In this document: piece after piece, positions 32,665 through 46,120 of the stretch
How the letters are laid out: the number at the start of each line of letters is the position of its first letter
Position numbering within the stretch: position 1 is the first letter of the stretch
Assembly: GCA_011634665.1 (NCBI GenBank)
Contig: WAEK01000004.1
Location: 1,144,001-1,208,000 of the forward strand
Length of the DNA stretch: 64,000 nucleotides
DNA from: Mortierella sp. BCC40632
Lineage: Eukaryota > Mortierellomycota > Mortierellomycetes > Mortierellales > Mortierellaceae
Direction of reading: 5' to 3'
Translations under genes and position numbers: made by a program
The notes under the pieces: model-generated
What the model was told of the DNA's origin: nothing
The model's database searches: none
What the model saw: only the letters and a program-made list of their open reading frames with translations

Positions 32665-33470
32665 AGCCGACCTCTGGCTACATCAACTATCTTTGCCTGT
32701 CTCGGGGATCTAGAAGGATTTCTCGAAAGTATCCAACCTCGACTTGATCGATCATGGTCCTCACCGACTGTGGCTGTTGTGCCTCAATCCACTCCTTTTG
32801 TCACCGCGACGACCACTCAGTATAAAACTGGTTCTGATCATGGGCTAGAAGAACCCTTTCAGCTTTATCCTTCACTCGGACCACTCTTGACCAAACTCTG
32901 TCAGACATCCATCGTATTGTTGTCCAAGCCCTTTGTCGATCTGTTGACACTCTCTGTCCTCAAATACTCGAACCAACTCGAGGCTGCTTCCAGAACAGAA
33001 CCAGTCGAGAAAGAAAATAATAAGCGAGAAGCTTCATTGTCGGATGAGATTGGCTCAGTGAACGGCCATCTCTTATCCTCTCGTCTTTGGAACAACGGTA
33101 GTGGTCGCCAGTATGAGACTCATCTCAATTTTAGTCAAGATTGGTATCAGCATCGTCAGCGAGATAACGCAGAAACGGTAAGACGACAGCTACGACAACA
33201 GCAGTGGCTACATCAACAACAGCAAAAATGGTGTGCTCAGCGTCTTGGCGATCTGTTCAAGTATGGATCAAGAAAAGGAAATCCCCTTCATTTGGCCAAT
33301 CCAACAGACTCTGTTATCCAAGCAAAAACGGACGTGTTGGATCCGTTGGAAACGGTCGCTTTGGTGACAGAGTCATTGCGCCGACTAGAAGAGATTACTG
33401 CACGCGGAGTAAATTCAAAGAGTCTCCGAGTTCTGGTAAGAGCGTAGTCCTAGGAGGATAGGGGCACCAT

Positions 33471-33501
<31 letters not shown>

Positions 33502-35344
33502 TCATATCACTCTTTCATTCTCTAATTTGTTTTCTTCTTTTATCTTCTTTTCATTTCTTCGAATTTTGCAATCGTTTGGCTGCAATGGTTAGTCGGAGTG
33601 GACAAGGGAATTGACAAGCTTAGTCACACCCATTATGCAGGACATAAGGGCACTCCCTTTGATAAAAAACATTATCCATATTGCATTTATGCTACAATGT
33701 AGTCAAGGAGTAAGGCAGTCAGCTTTGGATCAGGATTTAGATATTTTGGATAGCACATTTGTGCAGCAGTTGATACTGCAGATCGTGGATAGAGACGAAT
33801 CTGTCGAGGAGAATGAACGTCAATTGGATGACTCGCTCTTAGCCAAGTATGACAATGAATGGGGAGGAGGGTGAAGCAAAAGATGGAGATGCTTCTATTA
33901 CTCATCACTGACCATTGGATGCATGCCTCCTTTCTATCTTTCCCCCTTTTTTTATGTCATTCTCCAGACTATGGGCTCTGTCTGCGTTAGTACGACAACA
34001 AAAGGTTTTGGAACTACTGGATAACATCATGAGAACAAGCTCTGTAAGACCTCGATTCTACACGAGTCGACAAGAAATTGAAAGTCAGATACTAGGGTCG
34101 TCTCCATTCCTAAAGATCCTCTTCCAAAACGAAACCTCGAGTCAAGAGACTGGACATCGGGTTTTGGAGGATTTGGCAGGCATTGTGGGCAAGGTTCCTG
34201 ATTGGAGACTGGTTAGAATCGTTGTCATCTTGGCAAGCTGGATTCTACAGAGATATGGAGTGGAAAGAGAGTCAACACAGGACACATCCGAAGTGAGCCC
34301 TACTGGCGAGCCCATACTCAACCTAGAGGATCAGTCAGAGGCCCAACTATTACGAGCCTTGCTATCGATTACCAATGCGTTGATGCAATCCTCTGCTACC
34401 TCATCGACTTTCAGGACATTCTCCAATTCACAGAACATACGAGAGTCAAGACTTTTAACAGAGTTTATGCGGATTCAACACCGTTATGTCTACGAAGCAT
34501 CAGGAGCAGAAACATTGGCAAGACGGCGACGGGTAGTTTTTATTGTGGCAATGGCTCTAAGTTGGCAAAACAATTGGATCCAGTCGTGGATTCACATCGA
34601 ACTTACCAAGGATTCTAGTGAAGTAGAAAAAGAGAAGATGGAGGACAAAAGTGTCAGCATGGAACCTTCAGCTAGATCGACATCACCCATCATCTCTTTT
34701 TTGACCCTTCTCCTGCTATCAGAAAGTGCAGCCAGTGGAGCTGAGGCACAAGTAGGAAAGGTCGACCTGAGTTCAAGTCATGGTTCTTTACACGTCCGAC
34801 TTGTCATGGATCGACTACAGGAGTTATTCCGGTCCATCAGACCACATTGCAAGAATGCACGCTCTGTCACGAACGGCAGAGACAATGATGACTTGGGGGG
34901 AAAGGCGACTCGTTCGGTTATAAGAATTCTCTTAGATGGTCAATACCGATGGCTTTACAAGCTGAATTTGACCCTGGTTGCGGATTTAGTCTGTGCCATT
35001 TCAACGACCATCTGTCCAAACGATCCTGCGTGCTTAAACCTGCTGGTACGTTATGTCACCTTTCTTTTATCGCTCTGCTTTACAACTTCTCTGACAGAAA
35101 TTTCCACCAGTTTATCCCTTGGCTCTTTGTATTATACGCTTAACAATCCTCTTCCATTGGATTCTCTTGTTCTTGTGCGTATCCTCTAAACTATTAGGTT
35201 CAAAAGATTAATAGCGAGTGCCTGACCGGATCAAAGGATGGAAACGCACCAGTCCCGTCTCCAGTTATCACACGGCTCTGCGATATACAAGACAGTGCCT
35301 CTGTTGTTGGATTGGAGGCGTTGCTCGATACCCTTCTGAATTGA
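32396..35344 (+). CDS. Unrecognised 779-residue protein
   Basis: I do not recognise the family. Five exons close in phase: 32396-32463, 32667-33435, 33593-33870, 33968-35045 and 35198-35344. The predicted protein is soluble and mostly alpha-helical, with Leu/Ile-rich amphipathic stretches such as LLTKLCQTSIVLLSKPFVDLL, LPLIKNIIHIAFMLQ and LLRALLSITNALM. This suggests a HEAT/ARM-like scaffold. A Gln/Trp-rich basic segment (about residues 245-270) and charged linkers lie between. No signal peptide, no convincing membrane helix and no catalytic motif is seen. Start is the ATG at 32396, which gives a 23-residue first exon beginning MDHAIDAQA. It lies tail-to-tail with a small minus-strand frame. 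Low conservation and large size fit a DNA-repair or chromosome-maintenance scaffold, but that is speculation. Confidence 0.75.
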
Positions 35345-35520
35345 AGCTTTCTGCAGAGTAAAACAATGCGAAAATAGTAATTATCAATAGAGAAATCTCC
35401 TTCCTTCCTTTTTTTTCTCCTACCCTTCGAATCGTACTGTCGAGTAATCTTGGAAAGTGCAAGAAGAAGATTTGTGACCTGGAAATCACCAAAGATGATA
35501 TGTTTCAAATGATCACTATT

Positions 35521-35772
35521 TCAATCCTTTGTTTCATTAATGCGACTCTTGCCTTCACAGTGCACACACCAGAATATGGTTCTTTGGTATTCTTTAACTG
35601 CCGGAGAACAGTAACGATGAACGAGGGAACCATGGCTATGGAGGCACTGAACTCCTGGAAAATCCAGCATGATGTCCTCCCATAAAACGACTTTCTGTCC
35701 ATCGACGATATCAACTTGGATAGTGTGGATGTTGTCTGCTCCAACAATGCGAAACGATCGAGACTCTATCAT
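35521..35772 (-). CDS. Small protein of an apparent multicopy family, possibly partial
   Basis: An 83-codon frame starts at the ATG at 35772 with MIESRSFRIVGADNIHTI and continues with a VDIVDGQKVVLWEDI segment and an FPGVQ segment. I have a weak memory of a multicopy Mortierella family with this pattern, which I cannot check here. The second half is Cys/Lys-rich with no motif. It may continue through an intron, since a donor-like GTAAAG is present. Function unknown. Confidence 0.35.
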   Translation of the reverse strand: MIESRSFRIVGADNIHTIQVDIVDGQKVVLWEDIMLDFPGVQCLHSHGSLVHRYCSPAVKEYQRTIFWCVHCEGKSRINETKD

Positions 35773-36941
35773 TGTTCGTTCTAGATAACAGTTTTGTGGG
35801 TGATTGGGTAGGGTAGGGTGGGGTATGTATGGGGTGTGAGGAAGGGGATAAGAAAACGTGTTTAAGAGTGAAAGTGAAGGAGAGTGAGCAGAGTCTCCGA
35901 TTTTAAAAATCGGCGAGAGGTAACAGTAGAAAAGGAAAAAAAAACTGATTCCCCTCAAATCTCTGGCGGTACATCCCGTCCTGTGTGCACTCTTCCGAAT
36001 AGAGAGGCAGTTCTAAGGAAAGGCTTTCGTCTTTCGTCTCCAACTGTCATGCATTGGGCGTAATGTTGCTTCCTCAGGTTCTTTTGTGACTTTTGCTGTG
36101 AATAAAGCTGGAGTACTGGAATACTGCCTATTGGTTCTTCGATTGACACCTTCAGCCCTATCTTCATTAGAGCTTTTGCGTATCCTGATGCCTTTACCTC
36201 ATTTTATATAGAGTCGATATGGGCTATGATGCGGCAAAAGATGTGAATTGTGTTCATGGTTGCAAGGGGCTGTTGTGTATTTCTTAAACAGGATAGTAGA
36301 CGATTTAGCCAAGAGAATTCCAATGGTTTAAGGGATAGAATATTCTTGCAGGGATTGTTGTTGTCAAATTATGATGGCTGTCAAATTATGGTGTAAGTGA
36401 GCCTTTGCGATGGAGAGATGGTAGATATACTGGTGTTACATCGAGTTGTCGCGAAGGGTGATCGGTGTCGATTGAGGAGTATAGTATGATGTGCGTTTCA
36501 TCTTCTTCAACATAGGATTATTGTGCATGGACCATCTTTCGGTATGGTTTACTATATAAAGTCTTGTAAAGCAACGCGCTAAATCTCTCAGATAATGAAC
36601 CGACCTTCAGAATTCCCTCAAATTGAACAATACCTTTTTGCCGAGACTGAGTATCAAAGATATCATGGACTGGCAAGAGGTACCAAAGCCATTGGGCCAA
36701 CAAGACAATGCTTAGGGAGAGGGAGGGGACACGACTTTCATTGGAAAAACTGACCATTTCCCTTGTTCCAGATACTGATACTTGATTATTGTTTAATGAA
36801 TGAACTAGCATTTTTACCTAACCAAACCCTACTCACAAAGATTGGCATTACCAATCAATATCTTGGACCTATCGTCTCTCCTGCAGATCTCCTTTTTCTT
36901 GCTCTAGTGTTCCATATTTTTTTAAAGGTTGCCAAGTCGAC
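35773..36941. other. Spacer between convergent genes
   Basis: Two weak minus-strand frames (35955-36167, 36518-36811) lack family motifs. The right part is the 3' flank of the 2-oxoglutarate dehydrogenase gene. I see no RNA gene or mobile element. Confidence 0.4.
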
Positions 36942-39900
36942 TCAAAAGACTGGAACACCTCCGACAACATCCTTAGGCTTCATCGCTTCACCAACCAAAG
37001 CCTCAGAAAGGAATGCAAACTCTTCTGCATAATGTGTCTTCTTGTTGCCCGTCGCTACAGAGGCAGAGGGATCTCTGCCTGCGTACCGAACTTGTTTGGT
37101 CTTGTGATGATCCGTCTCGCGTAGCGAGGTCTGGATTCGTGGAGCAACATAAGACCATGCTCCCATATTCAATGGCTCTTCTTGACACCACACCATCTCG
37201 GCATTCGGGTATTTGTCGGCATGTTCCCTGACTAGATGATACGGGAACGGACTCAGTTGCTCTACACGTGAAATAGCAACATCCTTGATCTTGTTTTGCT
37301 CTCGAGCCTTGACTAATGCGTAATACACTTGGCCCGAGCACAAGATATGCTTCGTAATTTTATCTCGACTATCCATATGTTCTCCCTCCGATTCTGGGAT
37401 AAACTGCTGGAACTCTGTTGTGCCCGTCATCTCTTCCAGAGTCGATCGGGCCATCGGGTGACGCAAAAGAAGCTTCGAGTTAAAGACAACCAATGGTTTG
37501 CGATAGTCGCGATGGATCTGACGACGAAGAGTATGAAAGTAATTGGCAGGGGTCGAGCAATAGACAACTTGCATGTTACAATCCTGTAGTTGGCGCTCAA
37601 GCTTTTCTCCCTTTGGGAAATCATTTGGATGGTCATCACACATCTGGAGGTAACGTTCGATACGGGCACTCGAATGTTCGGGTCCTTGACCATCAAAACC
37701 ATGAGGAAGTAACATGGTCAGACCGGTTCGTTGGAACCACTTTTTCTCACCCGACGAAATAAACTGGTCAATAATACATTGGGCATTGTTGGCAAAGTCT
37801 CCAAACTGAGCCTCCCAGAGAATAAGTGAGTTGGGGTTGACCAACGAGTAACCGAGCTCGAATCCAAGAGCACCAAACTCGGATAGTGACGAGTTGTAGA
37901 CCGAGAAGGCCGCCTGACCGTGACCCAGGTTCTTGAGTGGTATATGGAGCGAGTCTGTCTCTTGGTCGTGAAAAACGGCATGTCGTTGAGAGAAGGTACC
38001 TCGCTCAACATCCTGACCTGCCAATCGTACATGTTTTCCCTCCGTCAACAAGGTTCCAAAAGCCAGACTCTCTGCCGTGGCCCAATCAATATTGGATCCT
38101 GTCTCAATGGTTTTCTTTCGAGCCTTCATGATCCTGGCAAGATTAGGATGGATCTTGAACCCCGGCGGATACGAGCTGATTGTTTTACCAATATGCTTCA
38201 GGGTCTCTATGGGAGAGCCAGTCGGATAACTCGGCAATACCATGGTGGCCGATTCAGCGGGTGACTTGAAGCCATGCCACGAGCTGGTCATCCACTCCTT
38301 GGGCTTGGCTTTGTAATCCTTGCTCTTGGCATAGTTTTCTTCCAAAATATCCCACACACGTGTCTTCATGGTATTGACTTGCTCCTGGGTAAACGTGCCC
38401 TCTTCGATGAGCTGAGCTGTGTACTTTTCGATCACAGGCACTTGTTTCGCAATAGCTCTGTACATGATGGGCTGGGTAAAACTAGGTTGATCCGTTTCAT
38501 TGTGTCCATGACGTCTGTAACAAACAAAGTCAATCACAACATCCGTATGGAACTCCTTCCGCCAATCGGCTGCCAACTGGTGTACAAAGTTGACCGCTTC
38601 AACATCATCGGCATTGACGTGGAAGATGGGCGCGTTGATAGACTTGGCAATATCCGTGCAGTAGGCTGTTGATCGAGCAAAGCGGGGATCTGTCGTAAAA
38701 CCAATCTGGTTGTTGACGACAATGTGGACTGTGCCTCCAGTTGAATAGGCAGGGAGATCCATGAATCCTTGAGTTTCATAAACAACGCCTTGACCTGCAT
38801 AGGCAGCATCTCCATGCAAAAGGACTGCGAGTGAGCGCGTCCGTGACTTGTCATCCATGTAGTGTTGGATGGCGTGGGTCTTGCCCAAGACAACAGCATC
38901 CTCTGCTTCTAAGTGAGATGGGTTGGCCACTAGGGAGAGATGAACTGGCTTTCCAGAAGGAGTGGGCCGTTCATAGTTCATACCCAAATGGTACTTTACA
39001 TCTCCAGAGAAGCCGTCGTCTTCAGGGTTACCTCTAAACTCTGAAAAGATCGACTCGTTTGGTTTTCGGACGACGTTTGAAAGAACATTTAAGCGGCCAC
39101 GATGAGGCATGCCCATGACAATGGATTCGACTCCATGCTCGACTGATCTATCAATCTGAAATGATTCAAGTGGAAAGAGTCCCACCACATGAATGGTTTA
39201 GTTCTTTGTGAAACAGAGCGATAAGGAAGACTTCTCGTCTCCTCCCACCCCCCTTTTTTCTTCTTCCCGAATACTAACGAAGTAGTTCATCCACTCACCA
39301 GAGCCTTCATTGCAGGAATCAGACTCTCGCCACCTTCGAGTCCGAATCTTTTCTCACTTGGATACTTGGAAGCAACAAAGCGTTCAAACGAGTCAGACCA
39401 GATCAGGCGATCAAGCATCATTGCCTTTTCCTCCTTTGTGTACTTGTAAGGCAAGGGGACCTCAACTCTTTCCCGGATCCAGTCGCATCGACCTCGGTCA
39501 GGGATGTGAATATACTCAACACCAATCGATCCGCCTAGAAAAGGTTGAGTCAGCTTTACTATAATATATGATCTGATATTTTTTGAGGTCACACGCCAAC
39601 ATGCCTGTTACCTCATAAAAATCATGGACTTACAGTAGATGCTCTTTAGATGCTCAATGATCTCTCGAAGAGTTTGGTTGCTTCCAGTATCCAAGAATCC
39701 AGGGAGAATGCCAGGTCCGAGTGAAAAGGTGCGATCCAGATCTCTTTCTGAGAAGCCATAGTGAGAAATATCGAGTTCTCGAGGCGAAACGGGTGAAAGA
39801 TCAGACCGGTTCAGTCCAAGTGGATCAAGTTTAGCAATGTGATGACCACGTACTTGGTAGGCTCGGACCAGAAGCTGGATCTTGAGGTGATCAATGACAT

Positions 39901-40288
39901 CGGAGGAACCAACTTGAGCACCTGGGACCAAGGAAGGGACGCCACCGCTGGTCGGAATCGTAGGCGCAGACTGAAAAGATTGTGAAGAGGACATGCCCCG
40001 TGCTTGATTCCGAAAGTAGATCTGCCATGAAAGATGAACGGAATTTGGGTCCTTGAGCCAAGCAGCATACATTTCTTCGACATAGCTGGCCGAGTTACCC
40101 TGGAGGAAAGCATCTTTGGCGGCAGGGAGATCATCTTTGGAGGTGGCCTTGGAGGACTTGGGTGAGGATGAGAATGCTCTATGGATCGATAGGGCCGTGA
40201 GGACCGAAGTTGGTCGGGAGAACAGTGCTGACTGACGTGCCGCGTGCCGGAGAGCAATCCGGGAGGCGGAAGAGAAAGGGAATGGCAT
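36942..40288 (-). CDS. KGD1: 2-oxoglutarate dehydrogenase E1 component, mitochondrial
   Basis: Thiamine-diphosphate enzyme that decarboxylates 2-oxoglutarate in the TCA cycle, in complex with E2 and E3. Three exons (40288-39634, 39534-39299, 39155-36942) give 1,034 residues, normal for the family. The N-terminus is a presequence rich in Arg, Ser and Ala with no acidic residues. Then come [149 protein letters not shown], and [14 protein letters not shown] near the end. All key cofactor regions look intact. The ATG at 40288 is the first in frame with the presequence. It is divergent from the LisH-WD40 gene, about 800 bp away. Confidence 0.97.
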
Positions 40289-41090
40289 GACGAGAAATCG
40301 AGGGAAGGTGGTCAATGGGAATGAATGAAGAGAGAAGAGATGGACATGAGAGACAAAATATAGGGTGAGAGGAGTGCGCCGTGTGAAAAAAAGAAAAGGA
40401 CTTCAGACAAAGAGACAAATGATGGATAATGACGGGGGGTCTTTGTCTTATTAGTGGCCGCGCACGGCGCACTTTTTCTACTTTTTCTGGTGCGACAGGG
40501 CTCTGTCTGTCTGTCTGTCTCTCTCACAACTGGAGCAATTTTTCCGAAAACGGTGGAGACGCGTTCTATGCTGCTTCTCCTTCTTGACATATCGGTTTCG
40601 CTGCTAACTCCCTTGTACACTCTAACGTACTCATGCACGTCTGTTTCTGTTGGGCAAGATATCTGCATCCCATCACCTCATCAACCCTAGCCTGGTAAAC
40701 AGGAGCCAGCTCACACTTTATGCAGAGGAAATGTCCTCATGTAAATAACATTGATCTCATCGTGAATACTTCTCATCACCCTAGTAGACATTAAAGAGAC
40801 TCTCTTCATGACAAAAGACCTTTTTTGTTCATCCAGACGCGTATCCTGGGACTCGAAAGAGTCAAAACGCGCCTCCTCATTCATTCATAGTCGACCATTG
40901 GTGCACAACTGAGATTGTAACCCTTAACAGTAACAGAAGGAAAATCGCGCTCACTGGCGGCACCGCACGTCGACCACGAGAACTGTTGCCAAACGACCCC
41001 TGACCGACGACATTCATCTCAAGAGTCGAAATCTCTTTCATCATTCTAATCCATCCAACCGACCCATCTGAGGAAGAAAGCAAAATCACA
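40289..41090. promoter_or_regulatory. Divergent promoter region, KGD1 and LisH-WD40 gene
   Basis: About 800 bp between two opposite start codons. It contains a (CTGT)n stretch near 40503 and pyrimidine-rich blocks facing the KGD1 start. No extra gene and no convincing TATA box are visible. Confidence 0.4.
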
Positions 41091-42564
41091 ATGGACCGGA
41101 AAATTGTGAACGAGGCTCATTTGATTGTCCAAGAATTCTTACGAGCTCAAGGCTACAAGGACGCTCTTGCCGCATATGAACGAGAGGCCAACTCGGTCCT
41201 AGAAGACATCCCCAAGAGTATGGAGGCACCCAAACCCCTTCTCGAGATTTTGACCGACATCAAGATGGCCCAGTTGCACAGTCAATTTAATCAGCTTAAT
41301 ATGCCAAGGTCGGTCCCATTACATTTTTATGACTCTTTCAAAGGAACCCGTTTATTCATCCCTAACTTCTTGAATTTGATGAAACGCTCTGGATAGCAAG
41401 GTGGAAGAGCAAGACTTTGCCACGCCAGGTGACAACACTATGCCAAATCAGATTCAAACTGTTTATGACAAGCTGCACACGATCAACGTCATTGTTGCCC
41501 GGACTGCAGAAGTTGCAGTGATGCCGACTTGGGAGGATCTTGAGAAAGATCCGGAAATGGTCGTGAAGCGTGTACCAGCACTAGTGACATCAGCATCAGA
41601 TCGGACCGTCAAGTTTACTTTGCTCGAGACCAGTCATGGCTCTGAAAAGCCAGGAGACGTCTTCAAAATCCTTCAACCCCATGATGGCGTTGTTTTGGAT
41701 ATTGATTTTCATCCACTTTATCCCGAGCTCATGTTGACTAGTGCGATGGACAAGTCTGCCGTCCTTACGAACACCATCACAGGAGAGGAGCATCAAAAGT
41801 TTAAGGACCATCAAAAGTTTGTGATCCGTGCAAAGTTTGCCATGAATGGCTCCGTCTTCATCACTGGCTCTCATGACAAGTCTATCAACATTTACAGAGT
41901 CACTCAGGATCAAGAACCAGGAAAACTCCCAACCTATAAACTTGACAAAACTCTGATCTTTAAAGGCGCTGTCGAAGGAATGTGTGTGTTGGAATCCAAA
42001 AATCGCTCGCCTGTGGTTGTCATTGGCACTCGTGATGACAACTACTTGCATTATGTGGATCTCACCGACTACAGCATTGTCAGATACAACATGAACACGA
42101 ACAAGGATGACTGGGTATCATTCACTCCAATGGACATTTCAGCGTCGCCCCATAACGATGGAGGCTACTTGCTTGTTTCGACCGATTCGCCGACTGGTCG
42201 TCAGATCTTGTTCAGAACTGATTCGGCGTTACAACTCTTCAATTACTATGGTGTACCCACAGATGGGTTCTCAACACCACGCAATGTCTGGGATAGATCA
42301 GGAAAATATTTCTATGTTACTGGAAACGACCACAAGATCTACTGCTATGAAGTGGGCACACAGAACCTGGTTGGAACCTTAGAGGGGCACAAGGGAGCGG
42401 TGCGGAGTCTATACATGGACAAGGAAAGAAATATGCTTGTGAGTGGAAGCTTTGACAAGAGTGCCCGCACATGGATCAACTCAAACCATGCGTCAACATC
42501 AACTCCGAACGTTGGAACGCAGCTGTTGTTTGCAGGAAACAGTGACATGGCTGTCGATCAATAA
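41091..42564 (+). CDS. LisH domain, WD40-repeat protein
   Basis: Two exons (41091-41308, 41397-42564) give 461 residues. Residues about 5-37 (VNEAHLIVQEFLRAQGYKDALAAYEREA) form a LisH dimerisation motif. WD40-type repeats follow from about residue 110, with blades at ALVTSASDRTVKFTLLE, LDIDFHPLYPELMLTSAMDKSAVL, IRAKFAMNGSVFITGSHDKSINIY and a C-terminal LVSGSFDKSARTW. A propeller scaffold with an N-terminal dimerisation module suggests an adaptor role. The specific orthologue is not clear from sequence; it is shorter than LIS1-, SMU1- or TBL1-type relatives allow me to assign. The single small intron lies after the LisH part. Confidence 0.88.
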
Positions 42565-42853
42565 AAGAAAAGCATTGGTGTTATAGCTTTTGTATGCAGT
42601 GTCAATGCTCCAATCTAGTGGTGCCGCGTGTGTTCTGGTATTTCTCGAATGAATATGGGGCTCTCGGCCATTCCTGTTCGAAGGTGCCTGAGCAGACCCT
42701 TCTGGAGAGAACATCACAATCCCGAAAAAAAAAAACAGTCGGCCCTCCTTCTCCTCTCCCTCTCACCCTTTCTTTTCTTTCTCTCTCCCCCTCTTTCTTT
42801 ATTACCTTCCCTGTCCCTTGGCGACAACACGAATTCTACTCATCTCAACAGCC

Positions 42854-45800
42854 ATGGTGCTTCATAATTCGCTCCGTCTGTACGTGCTGATAGTCTTTAC
42901 GAACCCAGCCGCTCATCATCCAATAGCATTCGGCTCTAGTGCGATCCATGTGCTAACTGTCGCTCTCATCTCTTACTCTCACACATGTATCCATTCATAC
43001 TTTTCTACACAGATACTCGAGCCAGGACACATTTGTTTTTGAGCCAGTTTACAATGATCCCTCGGTGGTCACAGAAAACGTAGTCATTCATCGGGCGACA
43101 GGAGAAGTCCGTCTCAATGGTGCGAGTTCATTACACGTAGAATGTTTCTTCAAGTCAACGACTCTTCTGATCAGCTCTCAGCCCTATGCTACCTTGGCGA
43201 CTAATTTTTTGTTTTCTTTCAACCTTTTTTTTTTTTTTTTTTCGTGTATGTGTCTGTGCCAATTGAACATATTTAGCTCCAGCAGGACGGGTATCAGCGG
43301 ACGAAGAGGTCATGACGATCTATGGCATTATGGGATTTATTCGCTTGCTTGCTGGTGTGTGCTCCTCACCCCTCATTCTCTAACCTTCTCTCTCATTTTT
43401 AATCAAGTGTAAAAGGTTCAGCACTAGTCGCGTCTTGATACTAAATAGAATTTATCTTGTTTCCTCAACACCATGGACGATACTCCACAGGAGAGTACAT
43501 GGTCGTCATCACGGACAGGACTAGAATAGGTCGTATTGGCGAGCATGATATTTTCAAGCTCAAAGACTACAGGATCTTGTCAGTCGCCCGAAACAACCTC
43601 GCTCTCTCGGACACACAGGTCAGCGACGACAAACTTACGCTCTAGGCGTAGATTTATCAGCATCTCTTTTCAGCTCATCATCCTTTAAAGTTGACTTATA
43701 CTCACACGCAAACACGACAAAACACTAACTCTTGAAAGCAATTGCCGAATGGGGAATTAGGTCGGAGAAGAGACGTCTTATCTCTCCTTATTGCATTCGC
43801 ATCTTCAATCAGGCGATTTTCACTTTTCATACACTTATGATTTTACGCATACATTACAACGGCAATCCTTGTTGAGAGGAAGCACAAGACCGATCTGGGA
43901 AAGAGTAAGAGAGACCACCACAGCCCGTTCATCTGTGTGCCAAGGAATCAAACAGTACTATCAGGGAGAGAAAAACAAACAAACTCACAAATGCTCTGGA
44001 AACGTGGTGTTTTCAACCCTTAGGCAGACGAGCGTTTTTTCTGGAACTATCGCCTCCAGTCAAAGTTTATTGAGCATACGAAACGCTATCGGGATCAGGA
44101 TGTAAGTCAAATTTTTATTTCTGGAGATTTAAGAGTGTTTACCACTATGGAATACAGATGTCTGACTGGAAGACCTTTCCCCTCCCTCCCCCTTCTCTGT
44201 CAATTCATTTTAGCTCAGCAACTTTATTCTTCCTGTAGTCAATGGATTTGCCGAGATCAAGGCGGCAGAGGTCAACAAAAAGCCTTTTACATTTGCACTC
44301 TTTTCTCGCCGATCCAGGCATCGTGCTGGAACCCGATATTTTTCACGAGGTGTGGATCGAGAGGGCAATGTCTCCAACTTCAACGAGACGGAACAAATTA
44401 TCGTGGTGGGAAGCAGCCCACAAGGGACATCGACTTTTATCCCTACCAATCAAACCATGTTTTCTCATGTTCAAACGCGTGGATCGATCCCTGTTTTTTG
44501 GGCGCAGATTAACAATATCAAGTATACCCCAAAGCTGCAGGTTTTTGATGATCCTGAGACGGTAAGTCTGGATAACGGGCAAGCACTATCCAAGAGTTTT
44601 ATAGCAGATCTTTTCAAGTTAACGCGTCTTTTCTTTCTTGCTTTCTTTCTTTCTTTCTTTCTGATCTATAGGAGAATGCTTTCCGTAGGCATTTTGAGGC
44701 TCAAAAAAAGTACTATGGACCTCAGCTTGTTGTGAACCTTGTAAACAAGAAGGGCTATGAAGGGCCCATGGGAGCTGCATTCTCAAAACAGATCGATGTT
44801 CTGAGTGACCCTCAGATCAAATACCACCACTTTGATTTTCATCACGAATGCAGCAAAATGAGATGGCACCGAGTCTCGCTCATTCTGGATTACTTTCACC
44901 ATGACCTTATTGCACAAAAGTAAGAGGAACAAGGATTGAAAGAGGCCATTTTTTTCCCTGGGTTACGGCAATAGGATTCTGACTACCTCGACGATATATA
45001 TCATAATAGATATTTCAAGGCAGAGATTGGAATAGATGGGTCTTTCCGAGTGCTTCAAAGGCAAACATCAGTCGTACGAAGCAACTGTATGGATTGTCTT
45101 GACAGGACCAATGTCGTTCAGTCGGTCATCTCGAGATGGGTCCTGAACCGTCAGCTACAGGAAATCGGGATCTTGGCGCCCAATGAACTGTTTGAGTCTT
45201 CAGAACAGTTTGAGCCTCTCTTCCGCAATGGTAAGTTTTAACAAAGTACTTGACTTCCTACTCCGTAGTGAGTAAATGTACCAACGTGTTTTCTGACCCC
45301 ATAAGCCTTTATTCCATCAATTCAATCTTGTAGTATGGGCGGATAATGCTGATGTTGTAAGCTGTGCATACTCAGGTACTGGAGCCTTGAAGACCGATTT
45401 CACAAGGTAATAATCAATTTACATGGATAGAACATGCATTCTCCTCATTCCCCAAACAGGTTGATTAAGGATCTAATTTAAAAATGTGTATATCTCGACT
45501 TTTTTTTTTTTTTTTTTTTTTTATAGAACTGGGCACCGTACAAAGGCAGGTGCTCTCCAAGACTTTCAAAACTCGGTTATCCGCTATGTTAAAAACAACT
45601 TTTTGGATGGATCAAGACAAGATGCCTACGATCTGTTCTTGGGATATGATGTCCACGAGACAGGGTCCTTCCCACTAGTTGACACACGTCCTGTGTATTT
45701 CAAGATGATTCCGTTGATATTGGTCATTTGTTTTGCGATGCTTATGATGGCGTTTATTCTCCCTGAAAGTAAGTCAATTTCTACTGTTCCGTCTTCTCTC

Positions 45801-46120
45801 CTCTCTTGTACCTTTTCTTTCCTTCCCTTCCCCTCTCCCTCCTTTTTCTCTCATTCTCTCTCCTAGAATTTCTACAAGTATGCTAACTCACTATTTGGCC
45901 TATAGCTGTATTTAGTACTAGTGTTGGTTTGTTCATAATCTTTTGGATTGCAGTCGCCGTATACGTTGTCCACTTCATTCTGGCCAACGGCATGTTTTAT
46001 GTCAACTGGCCAAGGCTTGTCCCATTGGGCTACGACATACCCCTTAGCCAATATTCGAATATTCAAGTTGAACCAAAACTAGGTGTTGCCGAGGTAGAAC
46101 TTGGATGGAAGAACGAGTAA
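42854..46120 (+). CDS. SAC1: SAC1-type phosphoinositide phosphatase
   Basis: ER/Golgi membrane enzyme that dephosphorylates PI4P and other monophosphoinositides. Twelve exons close in phase (42854-42879, 43013-43119, 43277-43354, 43491-43618, 43761-43904, 44024-44101, 44214-44561, 44672-44919, 45010-45230, 45334-45406, 45527-45768, 45906-46120), giving 635 residues. Family blocks: FHFSYTYDFTHTLQR, ADERFFWNYRL, RHRAGTRYFSRGVDREGNVSN, HVQTRGSIPVFWAQINN, FDFHHECSKMRWHRV, and the catalytic CMDCLDR (C412-X5-R418, intact) followed by TNVVQS. Near the C-terminus SGTGALKTDFTRTGHRTKAG precedes two membrane helices (about 545-564 and 567-590), the expected tail anchor. The first exon holds only eight full codons plus two bases. 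Several introns carry T tracts before the acceptor. Confidence 0.96.
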
